From: Ceratobasidium sp. AG-K
Taxonomy: Eukaryota; Basidiomycota; Agaricomycetes; Cantharellales; Ceratobasidiaceae
Assembly (NCBI GenBank): GCA_037039685.1
Contig: JAWNGF010000015.1
Span: 697,001-761,000, forward strand
Length of the DNA stretch: 64,000 nucleotides
Direction: 5' to 3'
Shown here: one piece after another, positions 53,405 to 64,000 of the stretch
Layout of the letters: the number at the start of each line of letters is the position of its first letter
Numbering within the stretch: the first letter of the stretch is position 1
The notes under the pieces: model-generated
Told to the model about the DNA's origin: nothing
Database searches by the model: none
Seen by the model: the letters and a program-made list of their open reading frames with translations, nothing else
Translations under genes and position numbers: made by a program

Positions 53405-55056
53405 CTAGTTTTCCGCCTCGGAATTGGTGGATCTGTTCTCATCCATTTTCTCAACTTTGAGTTCTGTGGCTTTTCCTTTCACCAGCTTCTTTCCCTTGTC
53501 TTTGTAGGTCCATTCCTTTCAGCAATCAGCTAGATTGTGCCCTGCCTCTCCGCATTTGATGCAAAGGTTGTTCTCCCTTTGGCATTTCTTTTCTTCTTTT
53601 GGGACCAAGTCTCCCTAGATCTTCTGGGTCCTAGAACCCTCTGCTTGGGTTTGTTGCTTGTTCTTCTTCTTTGTACTAACCGGATTGGTCAGTTTGTTGA
53701 GCTCTTCCACTTGTAGGGCGATGTTGATCCATCCTTTGAGGTCTTGTTGTTCTGCTCCTGTTCTATCCCTAAGTTCCTCATGAACAAGTTCTGCTTTGAT
53801 GAAGCAATTCAGCCCTTGTGTGATTTGTGCTGCTGGAGCCATGTTGTTCCAGTCAAGTTCTTGGGAAAGAAGTCGGAAGTCAGAGACATATTCAGATATG
53901 CTCTTGTTTTGGTAAAGTTGTTGGATCCCTTGTTCAGCTTGAACCTTCTTGCTGGGACCGCTCCATTGTCTGTTGTAGGCTTCTTGGAAAGCATCCCATG
54001 AGTCTAGCCATGGATAGTCTAGATTGTTATTGTACCCATTCAGAACTGGCTGTGCCCAGTTTCCAGCAGGGCCTTCTGCCATGTTCATCAATACTGCAAC
54101 AATGCGCTGTTCATCCATGTCATACTGAGTGGGGTTCAACGGAAGTGAGCCTTCATTCTTGCAAGGAAGGTTTTGGCTGCTGTTCCCCTGGTTCCTTCAA
54201 AAGCCTTTGGCATCTTGATGTGTGGTCCTGATTTTCCTCCGTTGCCTCCTTGATTTGTTTGGATGATAAAGGTTCTTCCTTCATCTCTAATTTGATAACT
54301 GAAATGTCCTTGTACCTCAAATGAGGGTGATCGTTGTCCCTGTGGTGGAAGATGAGGAGGTGGCTCTCTTTGTTTGTGGGACGTCAATGGAGGTTTGTTG
54401 TGATTCCTGCTTTTGATGTTCAGATTCTGCCTCGGCATTGGCGCCAATTTGTTCAAGGAGGTCAAACGTTTCCCTTGTTTGTAAGCAGACTTCCTGCATT
54501 TGAGTGGTCTGATCTTGGAACCTGTTGGTGACTTCCTCATCAATTCTTCCAAGAGTGATGGTCATGTTTCTCATTCCTTCTGCCATCCTTCCTAGAGTTT
54601 CTTTGATGCATGTAATACACTGGGTTTGTCCTTGCAGGGTTTGGTTAATCAGGAGGTCAAAATTGTTCAGCCTATTGTTGATTTGTTTGGAATTTCCCAC
54701 CAATTGTTCAAAGATTTTGTGGGTTTGCTGTTGAGCGCGATCTACATTCCTAAGCCTTTCATAGAAAGTGTTGACTCCATCTTCTGTTCTAGAAGCAATG
54801 CGCTCAATTTGTTGCATCATATTTGTGTATCTTGGGTTTGTAGGTCCCATTGTCATTCCAATCCTTCGATTCTAAGGGCTTGGACTGCGTTCTCCTGTTG
54901 ATATTGGACCTGAAGGGTATTGAAGATCCTTTCCAGGGCTTGGATTGGATTTCCGCCATATTTTCCATCAGTTGTTCTTGCCTCAGTCCTTCATCCTGTG
55001 AGATTGTCTCAATGCTTCCTTGTGATTGAAGGTTGATGGCATGCTCAGGGCACTGT
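53405..55056 (-). pseudogene. gag: Bm gag, 5'-truncated and broken
   Basis: Frames 54,856-54,317, 54,552-54,136 and 54,139-53,615 cover the coiled-coil-like middle (INNRLNNFDLLINQTL), a Pro/Gln-rich linker and the gag core (MAEGPAGNWAQPVL, QAEQGIQQLYQNKSISEYV). The knuckle CIKCGEAGHNLADC is complete but a stop follows it. End TAG at 53,405-53,407. The first 190 or so codons are missing because Bp begins at 55,057. Confidence 0.83.
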
Positions 55057-55554
55057 TGTTGTGACCCGTCCCTCCCTCTGTCTCTTTTTGCAGACTCATG
55101 GCTTGTGTTGGTGCCTTAAGCACCCCTTCTTTTTGGTTGAGCCCTCTCCCTTGTTTAGTGAGGTGTATGGATGATGTGTCAGCTTGAGTCATAAGACTTA
55201 TGCTGTTTTCTATTGGCTGGCCTATGCAGCCCCCTTCATGACTCGGACTTTGACTCAAACATGTGACTCATGTATCTACTATGACTCTCCCGCTTTCGGA
55301 GTATATATACTGGCTTGCAAGCATGGTCATCCCCAGCTTGCTTTGCCTTGTCAACTCTCCCTGCAGTGTGATCAGAGGCACTTGGCTACTTAGCCTTTAG
55401 CACAGCCACTTGAACTTAGGAGCTAGTGACTTGTACTGACAAGACTAGCGTTTGTCCACCTTAGTGATAGAGTCTTAGAAGACTTATCACATATTGTTTC
55501 ACATCTCAAAGGCCATTAGTGGTTGTCAACCATAGGCATTAGCAGGTTGCAACA
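55057..55554 (+). repeat. Bp 5' LTR
   Basis: 498 bp, TGTTGTGACCC...GGTTGCAACA. TATA at 55,302-55,309; AGCTTGCTTTGC at 55,335-55,346, 33 bp later. Confidence 0.87.
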
Positions 55555-55556
55555 TT

Positions 55557-55568
55557 GCAATGCAAGCT
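55557..55568 (+). promoter_or_regulatory. Bp self-priming primer-binding site, one mismatch
   Basis: GCAATGCAAGCT, 2 nt after the LTR, pairs with 55,335-55,346 at 11 of 12 positions (expected GCAAAGCAAGCT). Confidence 0.68.
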
Positions 55569-55892
55569 ACAAGTATGCTGAGCCATGAGAAAACAAAGTC
55601 ACATGACAACATGGACAATCAATCCTCAAGTGCAGCGTCTTGAAGGAGCAAGGCTGCAACCAGCACAATAGTTGAGATCCAATCAAACGCCTCATGAGGA
55701 GCAAGAGAGTGGGCAGCTGACTGGACTGCGCCACTGAGAAGCGCCAGCTGCCTATCAAGACCCCCTTCCACCAGCATCCCAGGAGGAATCATCAATATTA
55801 TCAAAACATCAGGAACTCAAGGAGAACCCAGGGGTTCAAACAAGCAAAGGTCCACCTAACCAACAATTTGAGTAGTTGAAAATCCAATCAAC
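55569..55892 (+). other. Bp untranslated leader
   Basis: About 320 bp between the primer site and the gag ATG. No frame or motif recognised. Confidence 0.4.
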
Positions 55893-57792
55893 ATGCCACC
55901 ACCACCAGCACCAGTTGCCACTTTCCACAGGGAAAGTGTGATTAGCCCTAGGGCTGTGCATGTGATCAGGATACCAGGACCACTTAGAAACACTACCCCA
56001 GGACCATCAAACATTAGAACAACAGGGACTAGATGCCCCTTAGCGTTTCCTGACTTTGGAATGCAATTCCCACCACCAGTAGCTACCCCAACCTTCACTC
56101 CTGCGTCCATGCCACCACTTGTAGAAGTCCCTATGACTCACAGGGCCCTGAGCATGCCATCAACCTTCCAATCACAAGGAAGCATTGCGTCAATTTCACA
56201 GGATGAGGGACTGAGGCAAGAATGACTGATGGAAAACATGGAGGGAAATCCAATCCAAGCCCTGGAAAGGATCTTCAATACCCTTCAGGTCCAATATCAA
56301 CAGGAGAATGCAGTCCAAGCCCTTAGAATTGAAGGATTGGAATGAAGATGGGATCTACAAACCCAAGATACAACAAACATCATGCAGCAAATTGAGTGCA
56401 CTGCGTCTAGAATGGAAGATGGAGTCAAAACTTTCTATGAAAGGCTTAGGAATGTGGATTGTGTTCAACAGCAAATCCTTGAAGTCTTCAAATGATTGGT
56501 TGAAAATTCCAGACAAATCAACAATAGGTTGAACAATTTTGATCTCCTGATGAACCAAACCTTGCTGGGACAAACCCAGCAAATTACACGCATTGAAGAA
56601 ACTGTAGGAAGGATAGTGGAAGGAATGAGAAACATGACCATCACCCTTGGAAGGATTGATGAGGAAGTTACCAATCAGTTCCAGGATCAAACCACTAGGA
56701 TGCAAGAAGTCTGTCTACAAACCAGGGAAACGTTTGACCTCCTCAAACAGATGGTGCCAATGCCCTAGCAGAATCCAAACACCAAAAGGAAGAGTCACAA
56801 CAAACCTCTGTTGATGTCCCACAACAAAGTGAGCCACCTCCGCATCTTCCACCACAGGGACAACAATCACCCTCATTTGAGATACAAGGACAATCCGGGT
56901 ATCAAATCAGGGATGAAGGAAGAACCTTTATCATCCAAACAAATCAAGGAGGCAATGGAGGAAAATCAGGACCATGCATCAAAATGCCAAAAGCTTTTGA
57001 AGGTACCAGGGGAACTGTAGCCAAAACCTTCCTTGCAAGAATGAAGGCCTATTTTTGTCTGAACCCTACCCCGTATGACACAGATCAACGGCGCATTGTT
57101 GCAGTATTGATGAACATGGCAGAAGGCCCCGCCGGAAATTGGGCACAGCCAGTTCTGAACATGTACAATGACTACCTAGACCATCCATGGTTAGACTCAT
57201 GGGATGCTTTCCAAGAAGCTTACCACAGACAATGGAGTGAGCCCAGCAAGAAGGTTCAAGCTGAACAAGGGATCCAACAACTTTACCAAAACAAGAGCAT
57301 ATCTGAATATGTCTCTGACTTCCAACTTCTTTCCCAAGAACTTGACTGGAACAACATGGCCCCAGCAGCACAAATCAGACAAGGGCTGAATTGCTTCATC
57401 AAAGCAGAACTTGTTTGTGAGGAACTTAGGGATAGAACAGGAGCAGAACACAAGACCTCAAAGGATGGATCAACATTGCCCTACAAGCAGAAGAGCTCAA
57501 CAAACTGACCAATCCGGTTAGTACAAAGAAGAAGAACAAGCAACAAACCCAAGCAGAGGGTTCTAGGACCCAGAAAATCTAGGGAGACTTGGTCCCAAAG
57601 GAAGAAAAGAAACACTGAATAGAGAACAACCTTTGCATCAAATGTGGAGAGACAGGGCACAATCTAGCTGATTGCTCCAAGGAATGGACCTACAAGGACA
57701 AAGGAAAGAAGCCTGTGAAAGGAAAAGCCACAGAACTCAAAGTTGAGCAAATGGATGAGAACGGATCCAGCAATTCTGAGTCGGAAAACTAG
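55893..57792 (+). pseudogene. gag: Bp gag, broken
   Basis: Starts MPPPPAPVATFHRES at 55,893. TGA stops at about 56,223, 56,341 and 56,492 and frameshifts near 56,765 and 57,450 break it. The pieces show a Pro-rich N-terminus, a coiled-coil-like region (NRLNNFDLLMNQTLLGQT), the gag core from 56,984 (MPKAFEGTRGTVAKTFLARM) and a complete zinc knuckle CIKCGETGHNLADC near 57,634. Stop TAG at 57,790-57,792. Confidence 0.83.
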
Positions 57793-57809
57793 ATGGGCAT
57801 CTCTCCAAC

Positions 57810-58046
57810 ATGTGTGAAGATGCCCCAATTTCCTCTCTGCAAAATGTGTACTATTGCAAGGCTACAAATGAAACACCCATGGTATACACAACTGCAGAGG
57901 GAATCACGGAAAAAATCCCAACTCTCATTGACTCCAGCTCTTCTAGAAACTTCATTGACCTGAACTTTGCCAAGGAAAACAACATCCCTTTGATCAAATT
58001 ACAAAGCCCCAGAAGCATTGAAACCATTGATGGAAAAACACAAAAG
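57810..58046 (+). pseudogene. pol: Bp pol start, cut by A4
   Basis: ATG at 57,810 (MCEDAPISSLQNVYY), in the -1 frame relative to gag and 17 nt after its stop. Protease reads LIDSSSSRNF: the Gly of DSG is Ser. Ends at SIETIDGKTQK, where the A4 LTR begins. Confidence 0.8.
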
Positions 58047-58505
58047 TGTTGTAAGCTACTTCTTGGTGGCTATGAGACAAGCCGTGGGGGAGAGTGGACG
58101 GCACTAAGACCTAAGTGACCTCTTGAACCACAACACACTTAAGTGTCTGTAGGCTCTAAAGGGTAGGGGTGGTTCTAAGTGTCACTCAAAAGGGATGTTT
58201 TGACGAGACAAAACAAGCTGGGGTTACCAGGCTTGTTGGTCCTCTATATATATTCAAAAGGCGGCTGAGTCATACAGAACACAGCTACATGAGTCAAAGC
58301 AGTCAAGCAGTCAGGAGTGTCCATGTGAGTCATGCTGTATGAACAGACATGACTCGTACAATAGCACAGCCATGCATTACACAATGTAACAGAAAAACCA
58401 CAAGAATGTGGCAACGCGGCAAATGGAAACGGAAACACAACACAAGGCAAAGTACAGGCGGGTGAGACAACAGGCAAGTCTGATGGAGTGGGCTGGCTCA
58501 CAACA
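58047..58505 (-). repeat. A4 3' LTR
   Basis: 459 bp, family A. Carries the minus-strand TATA and AGCTTGTTTTGT block. Left flank AAAAG (58,042-58,046) is the likely target duplication. Confidence 0.88.
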
Positions 58506-58546
58506 TTACTCCCCTCTAAGAGTCCATTTGGGGGACTCGAATGGAC

Positions 58547-59311
58547 TTACTGTACTGTGCAGTCCTTCCCCTTTTGCAGCACATACTCCTCAAGTCCTTT
58601 GTCCTCCTCCAAGGTCAAGTCGATGGGGTTGAACATGGTGTTACCTGGTTTGTCCAAGAACTTCTCCCATTCCTCCCAAGTCTCCTCCTTTGTCCAATCC
58701 GCCTTGGACCAATCCAACACCCTCTTCTGGGCCTCCACAAACTCTTCATCCCATTGTCGCACGTCTGGCTCTCCTTCCTTCCATGCTGACACGTCAGTCT
58801 CCTCCTTCTTCCACCAATACAGTGACCATTTGAACTTCTCCTTCTGGTATCTTCCCCTCTCCATCCTCCAGTCGCTCAGGTCCTTCTTGTTGTTGGCGTC
58901 CCAAGCGTCGTTCCACCTGGGTCAGAGGGTTGGGGGTCTCCCTTCATATCCCGGCACCCATTTGCTTGAGTATCCCCCTTCTTGCCCCCACTTGATGACT
59001 CCAAGCATGTGGGTGGACAGGAGGACCACCTCCAAGACTTGGAATGCAGCGCATCCTTGGCACACAAATATGTCCTTTTGTTGGAGCTGCATTCATGTTG
59101 GCCATTTTGTTCCAACCCATTGGAACTCCCCCAGGTCAGAGTGGAGTATGTCGTCCGACGCCCTGAAGTGCATCCTTCCCAAGCTTTGCTGCAACCTCTT
59201 GAATATGTAGAGGGCAGCCCCCGCATCGAGGATTCTTGCTGTAGCAAAGGCTGGCCCGTCAAGGACCTGGATGAGGTTGTTGGCGATGGTGGAGCGGGTG
59301 ATGGTGGGCAT
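58547..59311 (-). pseudogene. A4 ORF3, two stops
   Basis: Starts MPTITRSTIANNL at 59,311; 255 codons in length like A2 and A3. Two in-frame TGA codons (about 59,095 and 58,924) stand where the other copies have Arg; the rest is colinear, including VCQGCAAFQVLEVVLLS and LDWSKADWTKEETWEEW. No frameshift was seen over the whole ORF although pol of the same element has several. Confidence 0.75.
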
Positions 59312-62300
59312 TGTGTAGAGCAAAACAGATTTAGAGAGTTGAGCAATGAGTGTAGTTTGGAGTAGTTGCAAGTTTTGCAGATGGGTTCCTCCTCCCTTGC
59401 ACTTCGGGCTTTTATCCTTCCTTTGAAATTTGCTGGTGTTGGTGCTTCAGGATGTTTCTTCAGAAACTTCTGCGTTATCTTGGTTAGGTGCCCTACATCC
59501 TCTGCACATTGTTCCATATCATCTTTTTCCCCCTAACCTCTCCATCAGATTCTATAGAAGACCCCTTCTTTTGTCATCTTCCAATCGACGATCTTCTCAA
59601 CTTCATAATCCTCACTTCCTTCTTCTGTGATAACTGGCAGAGGATGCGGTTGGTTCCGATTGAATTCCTTGTCAACCTTGTACTGACTTAGAAGGTCGAT
59701 ATGGAAAACAGGGTGCTTCTTCATAGTGGGTGGTAGATCAAGCTTGTAAGCATGAGAAAATATTCTTCTTTTCACAGGGAAGGGTCCAAACTTCTTGTTA
59801 TCCAGCTTCTTGGACGGTCTGTTTGATTTGATGTCTGGTCCAAAGAACCATATGAGATCTCTTTCCTGGTACTCCTCCTTGACGTTTTCCTCCTTTATTC
59901 AATGTAGTTCCATAGTGGCGCTAGCTTCTTTCCTAGCCTCCTCCCATCTTGTTGTTACCGTGTTTGCTTCAGAAACTTCTGTTGCTATGCTGGATACATT
60001 CCATAAAGGTTCCTTTCCATAGACAAGTTCAAAAGGGCTTTTTCCCGTCACCCTGTGTTTGTGCATGTTGTAACAGAATTTGGCGGTAGGCAGTAATTCC
60101 ACCCAATTGTCCTGATGGTGATTGATGAAGGTGCGTAGCCATGCTTCTAGCCATTGGTTGATTCATTCCGTAATTCTGTCAGTTTGAGGGTGGTACGCAG
60201 TACTAAGAAGCAGGTGAGACCCCAATTTTCTCATAGATTGCTTTCAGCAGTTTGCTGTTAAAAGCACTTCCTTGGTCCAATACAGTGCTTTTTGGAAATC
60301 TGTGAAGTTTCCAGACATTGCTCAGAAATAGCTCCACTAGTTTGTTTGCCTTGTGCAACTCCCGGCAAGGTATGAAGTGTGCCATCCTGGAGAATCTGTC
60401 CACTACAACAAGAATGCTGTCCATTCCCTTTGATTTAGGGAGTTTTACAATAAAGTCGTATGCTATATCTTCCCATGGTTCATTTGCGATTTGTAACAGT
60501 TTCAAAGGAGCTTGTGATCTTGTTCCTTTTGCTCTTTGACACTGTTTGCATGAATCTACATACTTGTTGACACTCTGCTTCATTCCTGGCCAGTAGTAGC
60601 ATCTTGAAACAAGTTCCAGGGTTCTTGCATGTCCTTGGTGACCAGCAATAGTGTCGTGAGCCATGCTCTTGCCATCGGACTCGTCGGCGTCTCATCCTCT
60701 CTTGTGTTTGTGTTTGTGTTTGTGTTTGTTCTTTGTTTGTCTTTCCCCTTGTTTTACTGCCGCGTTGCCACCTTCTTGTGGTTATGCGTTACACTGTGTA
60801 ACGCGGCTGTGCTTTGTATGAGTCATGTCTGTTCATACAGCATGACTCATACGGACACTCCTGATTGGTAGACTGTTGTGACTCATGTGGCTATGCTTTG
60901 TATGACTTGGCCACTTTGTGTATATATATAGAGGACCAACAAGCCTGGTAACCCCAGCTTGTTTTGTCTCGTCATACATTCCCTTTGAGTGACACTTTGA
61001 ACCACCCCTACCCTCAAGAGCCTACAGACACTTAAGTGTGTTGCGGTTCAAGAGGTCACTTAGGTCTTAGTGCTGTCCACTCCCCATCGCAGCTTGTCTC
61101 ATAGTCATTAAGAAGAAGCTTACAACAAATAGGTGAGTCATGATGCAATCTCAATACCAATAAACAGCAATCCTTGTCTTCCAGAACTACTATCTTTCCT
61201 TTGTACCACAGTGGTCCTTTGCATAGTTCATAATCCTTGACACTGGGCAGAATACTCCTAGGTAGCAATTCTTTGTTTTGCAGAGTTCAGTTACTCCATG
61301 TAGACTAGGATCTTCTTGTTGTGCTTTGATAATATCACTAATGCTGTCTTCGTTGAGTCCTCCAGCAAAACCTTGGAATTTTTTGTTGGTGATCATGACT
61401 TGTTCTGCTGACAGAATCTTGGCATGGTTGGCCCTTCTAGATAGTAAGTCAGGCTTTTGCAAGAGGATTCCTGGCCGGTTTACAATCATGAAGTTGTAAG
61501 AAGCAAGTATTTGGTGCCTGTGTGCATGTCTTTGATTGAATGTCTTTGCATCTTTCCAGAACTGGAGGTTTCTGTGGTCTGTGTATATCGTGATCTCCTC
61601 TTTTGTCCCTTCTGGGTAAAGCCTCCAATGTGCAAGCGCTTTGATGATTGCCATAAGTTCCTTATTGTGGACGTCATAGTTCATTTGTGCCAAGTTGAAG
61701 GATTTGGAAAGGAATGCGATTGGGTGTAGCCTTCTGTCCTCTTGTCTCTGGGACAGTATTGCTCCCATTGCTACTCTACTTGCGTTGGTTTTGAGGAAAA
61801 ACAGCTTTTCCAGATTGGGGTGCCGGAGTACAGGATCCATGCAAATCATCTCCTTGATACCCTAAAAAGCCTTCTACTCTTTGTTCCCCCATTTCCATGG
61901 GAGATCCTTTCATGTCAATCCCGTGATGGGTTTAGCAACTGTGGAGAAACTGGGTACAAATCTTCTATAGAAGTTTGCAAAACCTAGGAATGCTTGTACT
62001 TGTTTCACCGTCTTTGGTTCCTTCCATTCCTTTATGGCCCTGATTTTTTCTTTGTCCATGGATATACCTTCCTTGCTGATCTTCAGTCCCGTGTAAATAA
62101 GTTCTGTGACAAAGAATTCGCATTTTGGCAGTTTCGCAAAAAGGTTGTTTTCCTTCAGGATTTGGAGTACCTCTTGTAGGTCCACCATGTGTTGAGAACG
62201 GGTTTTTGAAAAGACAATGATACTGTTGATATAAACAATGACACACACATTGATTTTGTTGTGGAAAATGTGATTCATATACTGTTGAAACCTGGCTGGT

Positions 62301-63243
62301 GCGTTTTTCAGTCCAAACAGCATGACAACGTATTCAAATAGTCCTTCCTTTGTCCTGAACACGGTCTTCCATTCATCTCCTTCTCTGATGTGGATGTTAT
62401 TGAACCCCATCCTTAGGTCTATCTTTGAGAAGATTTTTGCATCCTTTATTTTGTCAAGTAGGTCTTCCATGACGGGCATAGGGAATCTGTTGTCCTTTGT
62501 GATGCCGTTAATGGGTTGTAGGTCTTGTACTAGTTGTAGTCCCCCCAGTGGGACTGGTTTTTTGACAAAAAAACATGCTGACGCTATTGGGGATTTGCTA
62601 GGCCTGATTTTCCCTGCAGCCAGTTCCTTGTCAAGGTACTCTCTCATCATGATGGATTTGGCCAGGGATAAAGGTATAGGTCTTGCTGGCTTTGGAAGTT
62701 CCACACCTTCCTTGAAATCAATAGCACAGTTGTAGGGACGGTGATCTGGAACATGTTTGAACCTTTCTTTGCTAAAAACGTCCTCAAATCCCCTTAGTTC
62801 TTCTGGAATAAGGTCTAGGGTTCCCTCTCTTCCATGCACTTCTTTGTTTCTCGAAGAGATGCTTTTTTGCTTCCAATCAATGCTATGGTTTGCGGTTTCT
62901 AGCCAGGAAAGTCCTAGGATGATGTTTGTGTTGCCAGTAGGCATGGCAAAGAAGTCTTCTTTAAACGTTTTCCTTCAACCGTTATCTCCATACGTGCTTT
63001 GAAGCGGATAGTGTGGGCTAGCTCCTTTCCTTGTATTCCAATGACCTTTTGAGGGACAGGAGCTCACTCAAGGCAATGTTATTCTTCCTGGCCCAAGCAA
63101 TATCCACAAAGTTTTGGGAGGCTCCAGAGTCAATAAGAGTGGCAATTGGGTCTGTGATTCCAGCAACGTAGCTGTAAACAATTGTGGATTCTTTGTTTGC
63201 TCTAAAGTACATTGCTGGTTCTTTGGTCTCTCCACACACAGTT
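59312..63243 (-). pseudogene. pol: A4 pol, broken and split by a solo LTR
   Basis: Protease LIDSGASQNF is intact near 63,120. The frame 62,944-61,910 spans RT, whose active site is YINS (VIVYINSIIVFS) instead of YIDD, a dead enzyme. RNase H 61,849-61,190 reads KTNASR for ETDASG and NKEL for DKEL. The integrase zinc region is split by the solo LTR after HHDSPI and resumes as TIAGHQGHARTLEL; its core keeps VVVDRFSRMAHF but reads LDQGSAFNS. Chromodomain region about 59,620-59,470. Several stops and frameshifts. Confidence 0.88.
60652..61127 (+). repeat. Solo family-A LTR with AATAG target duplication
   Basis: 476 bp, TGTCGTGAGCC...CTTACAACA, flanked by perfect AATAG (60,647-60,651 and 61,128-61,132). 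No internal region, so it arose by recombination between the two LTRs of an insertion. It includes a short TGTGTT repeat near 60,704-60,730, which accounts for its extra length. Confidence 0.92.
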
Positions 63244-64000
63244 GGAGGGAGACCCCTTCTTTTCCTGATTTTTCTATGATTGTTCCCTCTCTTCCTTTTA
63301 CGTTGGGTTTGGTTGTTATCCATTCCTTGGATGAGCATTTGAGTGAACGGTGTCCTTCTTGTCTGCACTTTAGACAATGGTTTGATGCCATCCTTGCCTT
63401 GTATACTTTGTCTGGCAACCATTTTGTGGTGGTCTGGCCGGTAGTGGTAGATTGAGAAGTTTTCTTTCCAGTAGAGCTTGATTTGTTGTAATTTCTGATC
63501 AATAGAAATTGCAAGAGTGATCCATTGATTAAGGTTAAGGTGCCTTTTGGTTCCATCCTTGTTGATAAGGGAGAGTTCAAATTGTGCCAATTTGGTTTTG
63601 ATTTCCGGCTTGAGTCCTTCCTTGAATCAGTTGATAAGAGCTTCTTCCCCCCAATTCACATTGACTATGTGAAAGCAGAATTCCGTTGCATAATTGGCAG
63701 CCGAGTTGATCTGCTTGCTTTTCTGGATATCGGCCTCTGCCTTGGCCTTCTTGTTGGGGTCACTGAATTGCTCCATGAAATGTGTCTTGAATGTTTCCCA
63801 TGACCTTAGGTTTGGGTCTGGGACTCCATTGTTCATGGATTGAAGTAACACCTGTGCCCAATGTGTAGCTGACTGGTTATCCGATTTGAAATTGGCTAAT
63901 GCTTCTCTAATCTGTTCTTGTCCAGAACTGTATTGGTCACCCAACCTGACAAAGTAACTTTCCATCTGGGTGATGAACATTTCTGCTCCTTCTTCTTTCT
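63244..64000 (-). pseudogene. gag: A4 gag, C-terminal half, broken
   Basis: From the right edge: gag core MFITQMESYFVRLGDQYS (63,980 down), HFMEQFSDPNKKAKAEAD, a TGA at about 63,627 and a frameshift near 63,480. The knuckle CLKCRQEGHRSLKC is in one frame with Arg for Gly. The region matching the G GGA AAA heptamer reads A GGA AAA, and the gag TAA has become CAA, so both signals of the A1-A3 junction are lost. Confidence 0.8.

Larger units (their letters stand above)
33693..55056 (-). mobile_element. Bm: family-B Ty3/Gypsy element, minus strand, split by A2
   Basis: Pieces: 33,693-33,846 (end of 3' LTR), then A2 inserted, then 48,277-55,056 (rest of 3' LTR, ORF3, pol, gag). The gag 5' end is cut by Bp at 55,057. 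The inserted A2 is bounded by CTGCA on both sides (33,842-33,846 and 48,277-48,281). The 5' LTR is outside the window. Confidence 0.88.
55057..58046 (+). mobile_element. Bp: 5' part of a family-B element inserted in Bm
   Basis: 5' LTR, primer site, gag and the start of pol. It interrupts Bm gag head to head; the next 5 bp (ACTGT) would be the target duplication, whose partner is outside the window. It is itself interrupted at 58,047 by A4. Confidence 0.87.
58047..64000 (-). mobile_element. A4: family-A-related element, minus strand, partial
   Basis: 3' LTR, ORF3, pol and the C-terminal half of gag; the 5' LTR lies beyond the right edge. Interrupted by a solo LTR at 60,652-61,127. It is more diverged from A1-A3 than they are from one another and is heavily mutated. 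Confidence 0.9.

Noticed and set aside
58047..61127. The 58,047 and 60,652 LTRs as the two ends of one element
   Set aside because: They face opposite ways, and the second has its own perfect AATAG duplication within A4 integrase, so it is a separate solo LTR.

Overview
The window is basidiomycete nuclear DNA, most likely Rhizoctonia or another Ceratobasidiaceae genome. The host genes are broken by many short introns (about 50-60 nt), and the F-box and kinase-like genes resemble families I associate with Rhizoctonia; the genus is an inference. Two unlike compartments meet near 10.5 kb.

Bases 1-10,500 are an ordinary gene island. On the minus strand lies an F-box gene running off the left edge. 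Next is a Zn(II)2Cys6 DNA-binding N-terminus at 3.7 kb whose continuation looks broken. A multi-exon gene of unknown function (6.8-8.3 kb, minus) and a protein-kinase-like gene with five exons (8,744-10,090, plus) follow, arranged head to head. About 3.7-6.8 kb holds little I can call.

Bases 11,534-64,000 are almost wholly Ty3/Gypsy chromovirus retrotransposons inserted into one another. Left to right: a minus-strand LTR with an ORF3 remnant (11.5-12.6 kb); a family-B-like LTR; A1, a complete but decayed family-A element (13,018-20,247); an unclassified coiled-coil remnant; element 2, lacking its 5' LTR (21.5-26.8 kb); E3 (minus, 26.8-31.6 kb); and then a stack. E4 (LTR at 31,552) abuts the gag of E3. 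Bm (family B, minus) interrupts E4 at 33,693. A2 (33,847-48,276) sits in the 3' LTR of Bm with target duplication CTGCA. A3 (38,937-46,167) sits in the integrase of A2 with duplication TGGCT. Bp (family B, plus, from 55,057) interrupts the gag of Bm; A4 (minus, from 58,047) interrupts Bp; and a solo family-A LTR (60,652-61,127, duplication AATAG) interrupts A4.

A3 is the only copy that looks intact: gag 666 aa, pol with all catalytic residues, a 254-aa third ORF, and LTRs differing at 2 of 457 positions. The other copies carry stops and frameshifts, many of the stops at expected Arg codons (CGA to TGA).

Three features recur across families. (1) Every 5' LTR seen is followed, after 2 nt, by a 12-nt block complementary to a block 33 bp downstream of the TATA box in the same LTR. 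The block differs between families and the two sides change together, which is the Tf1/sushi self-priming layout and needs no tRNA. (2) Family A and element 2 share a G GGA AAA heptamer near the end of gag, with pol in the -1 frame. (3) Downstream of the chromodomain lies a divergent, tryptophan-rich third ORF with a CxxC motif, which I cannot assign to any known retroelement protein.
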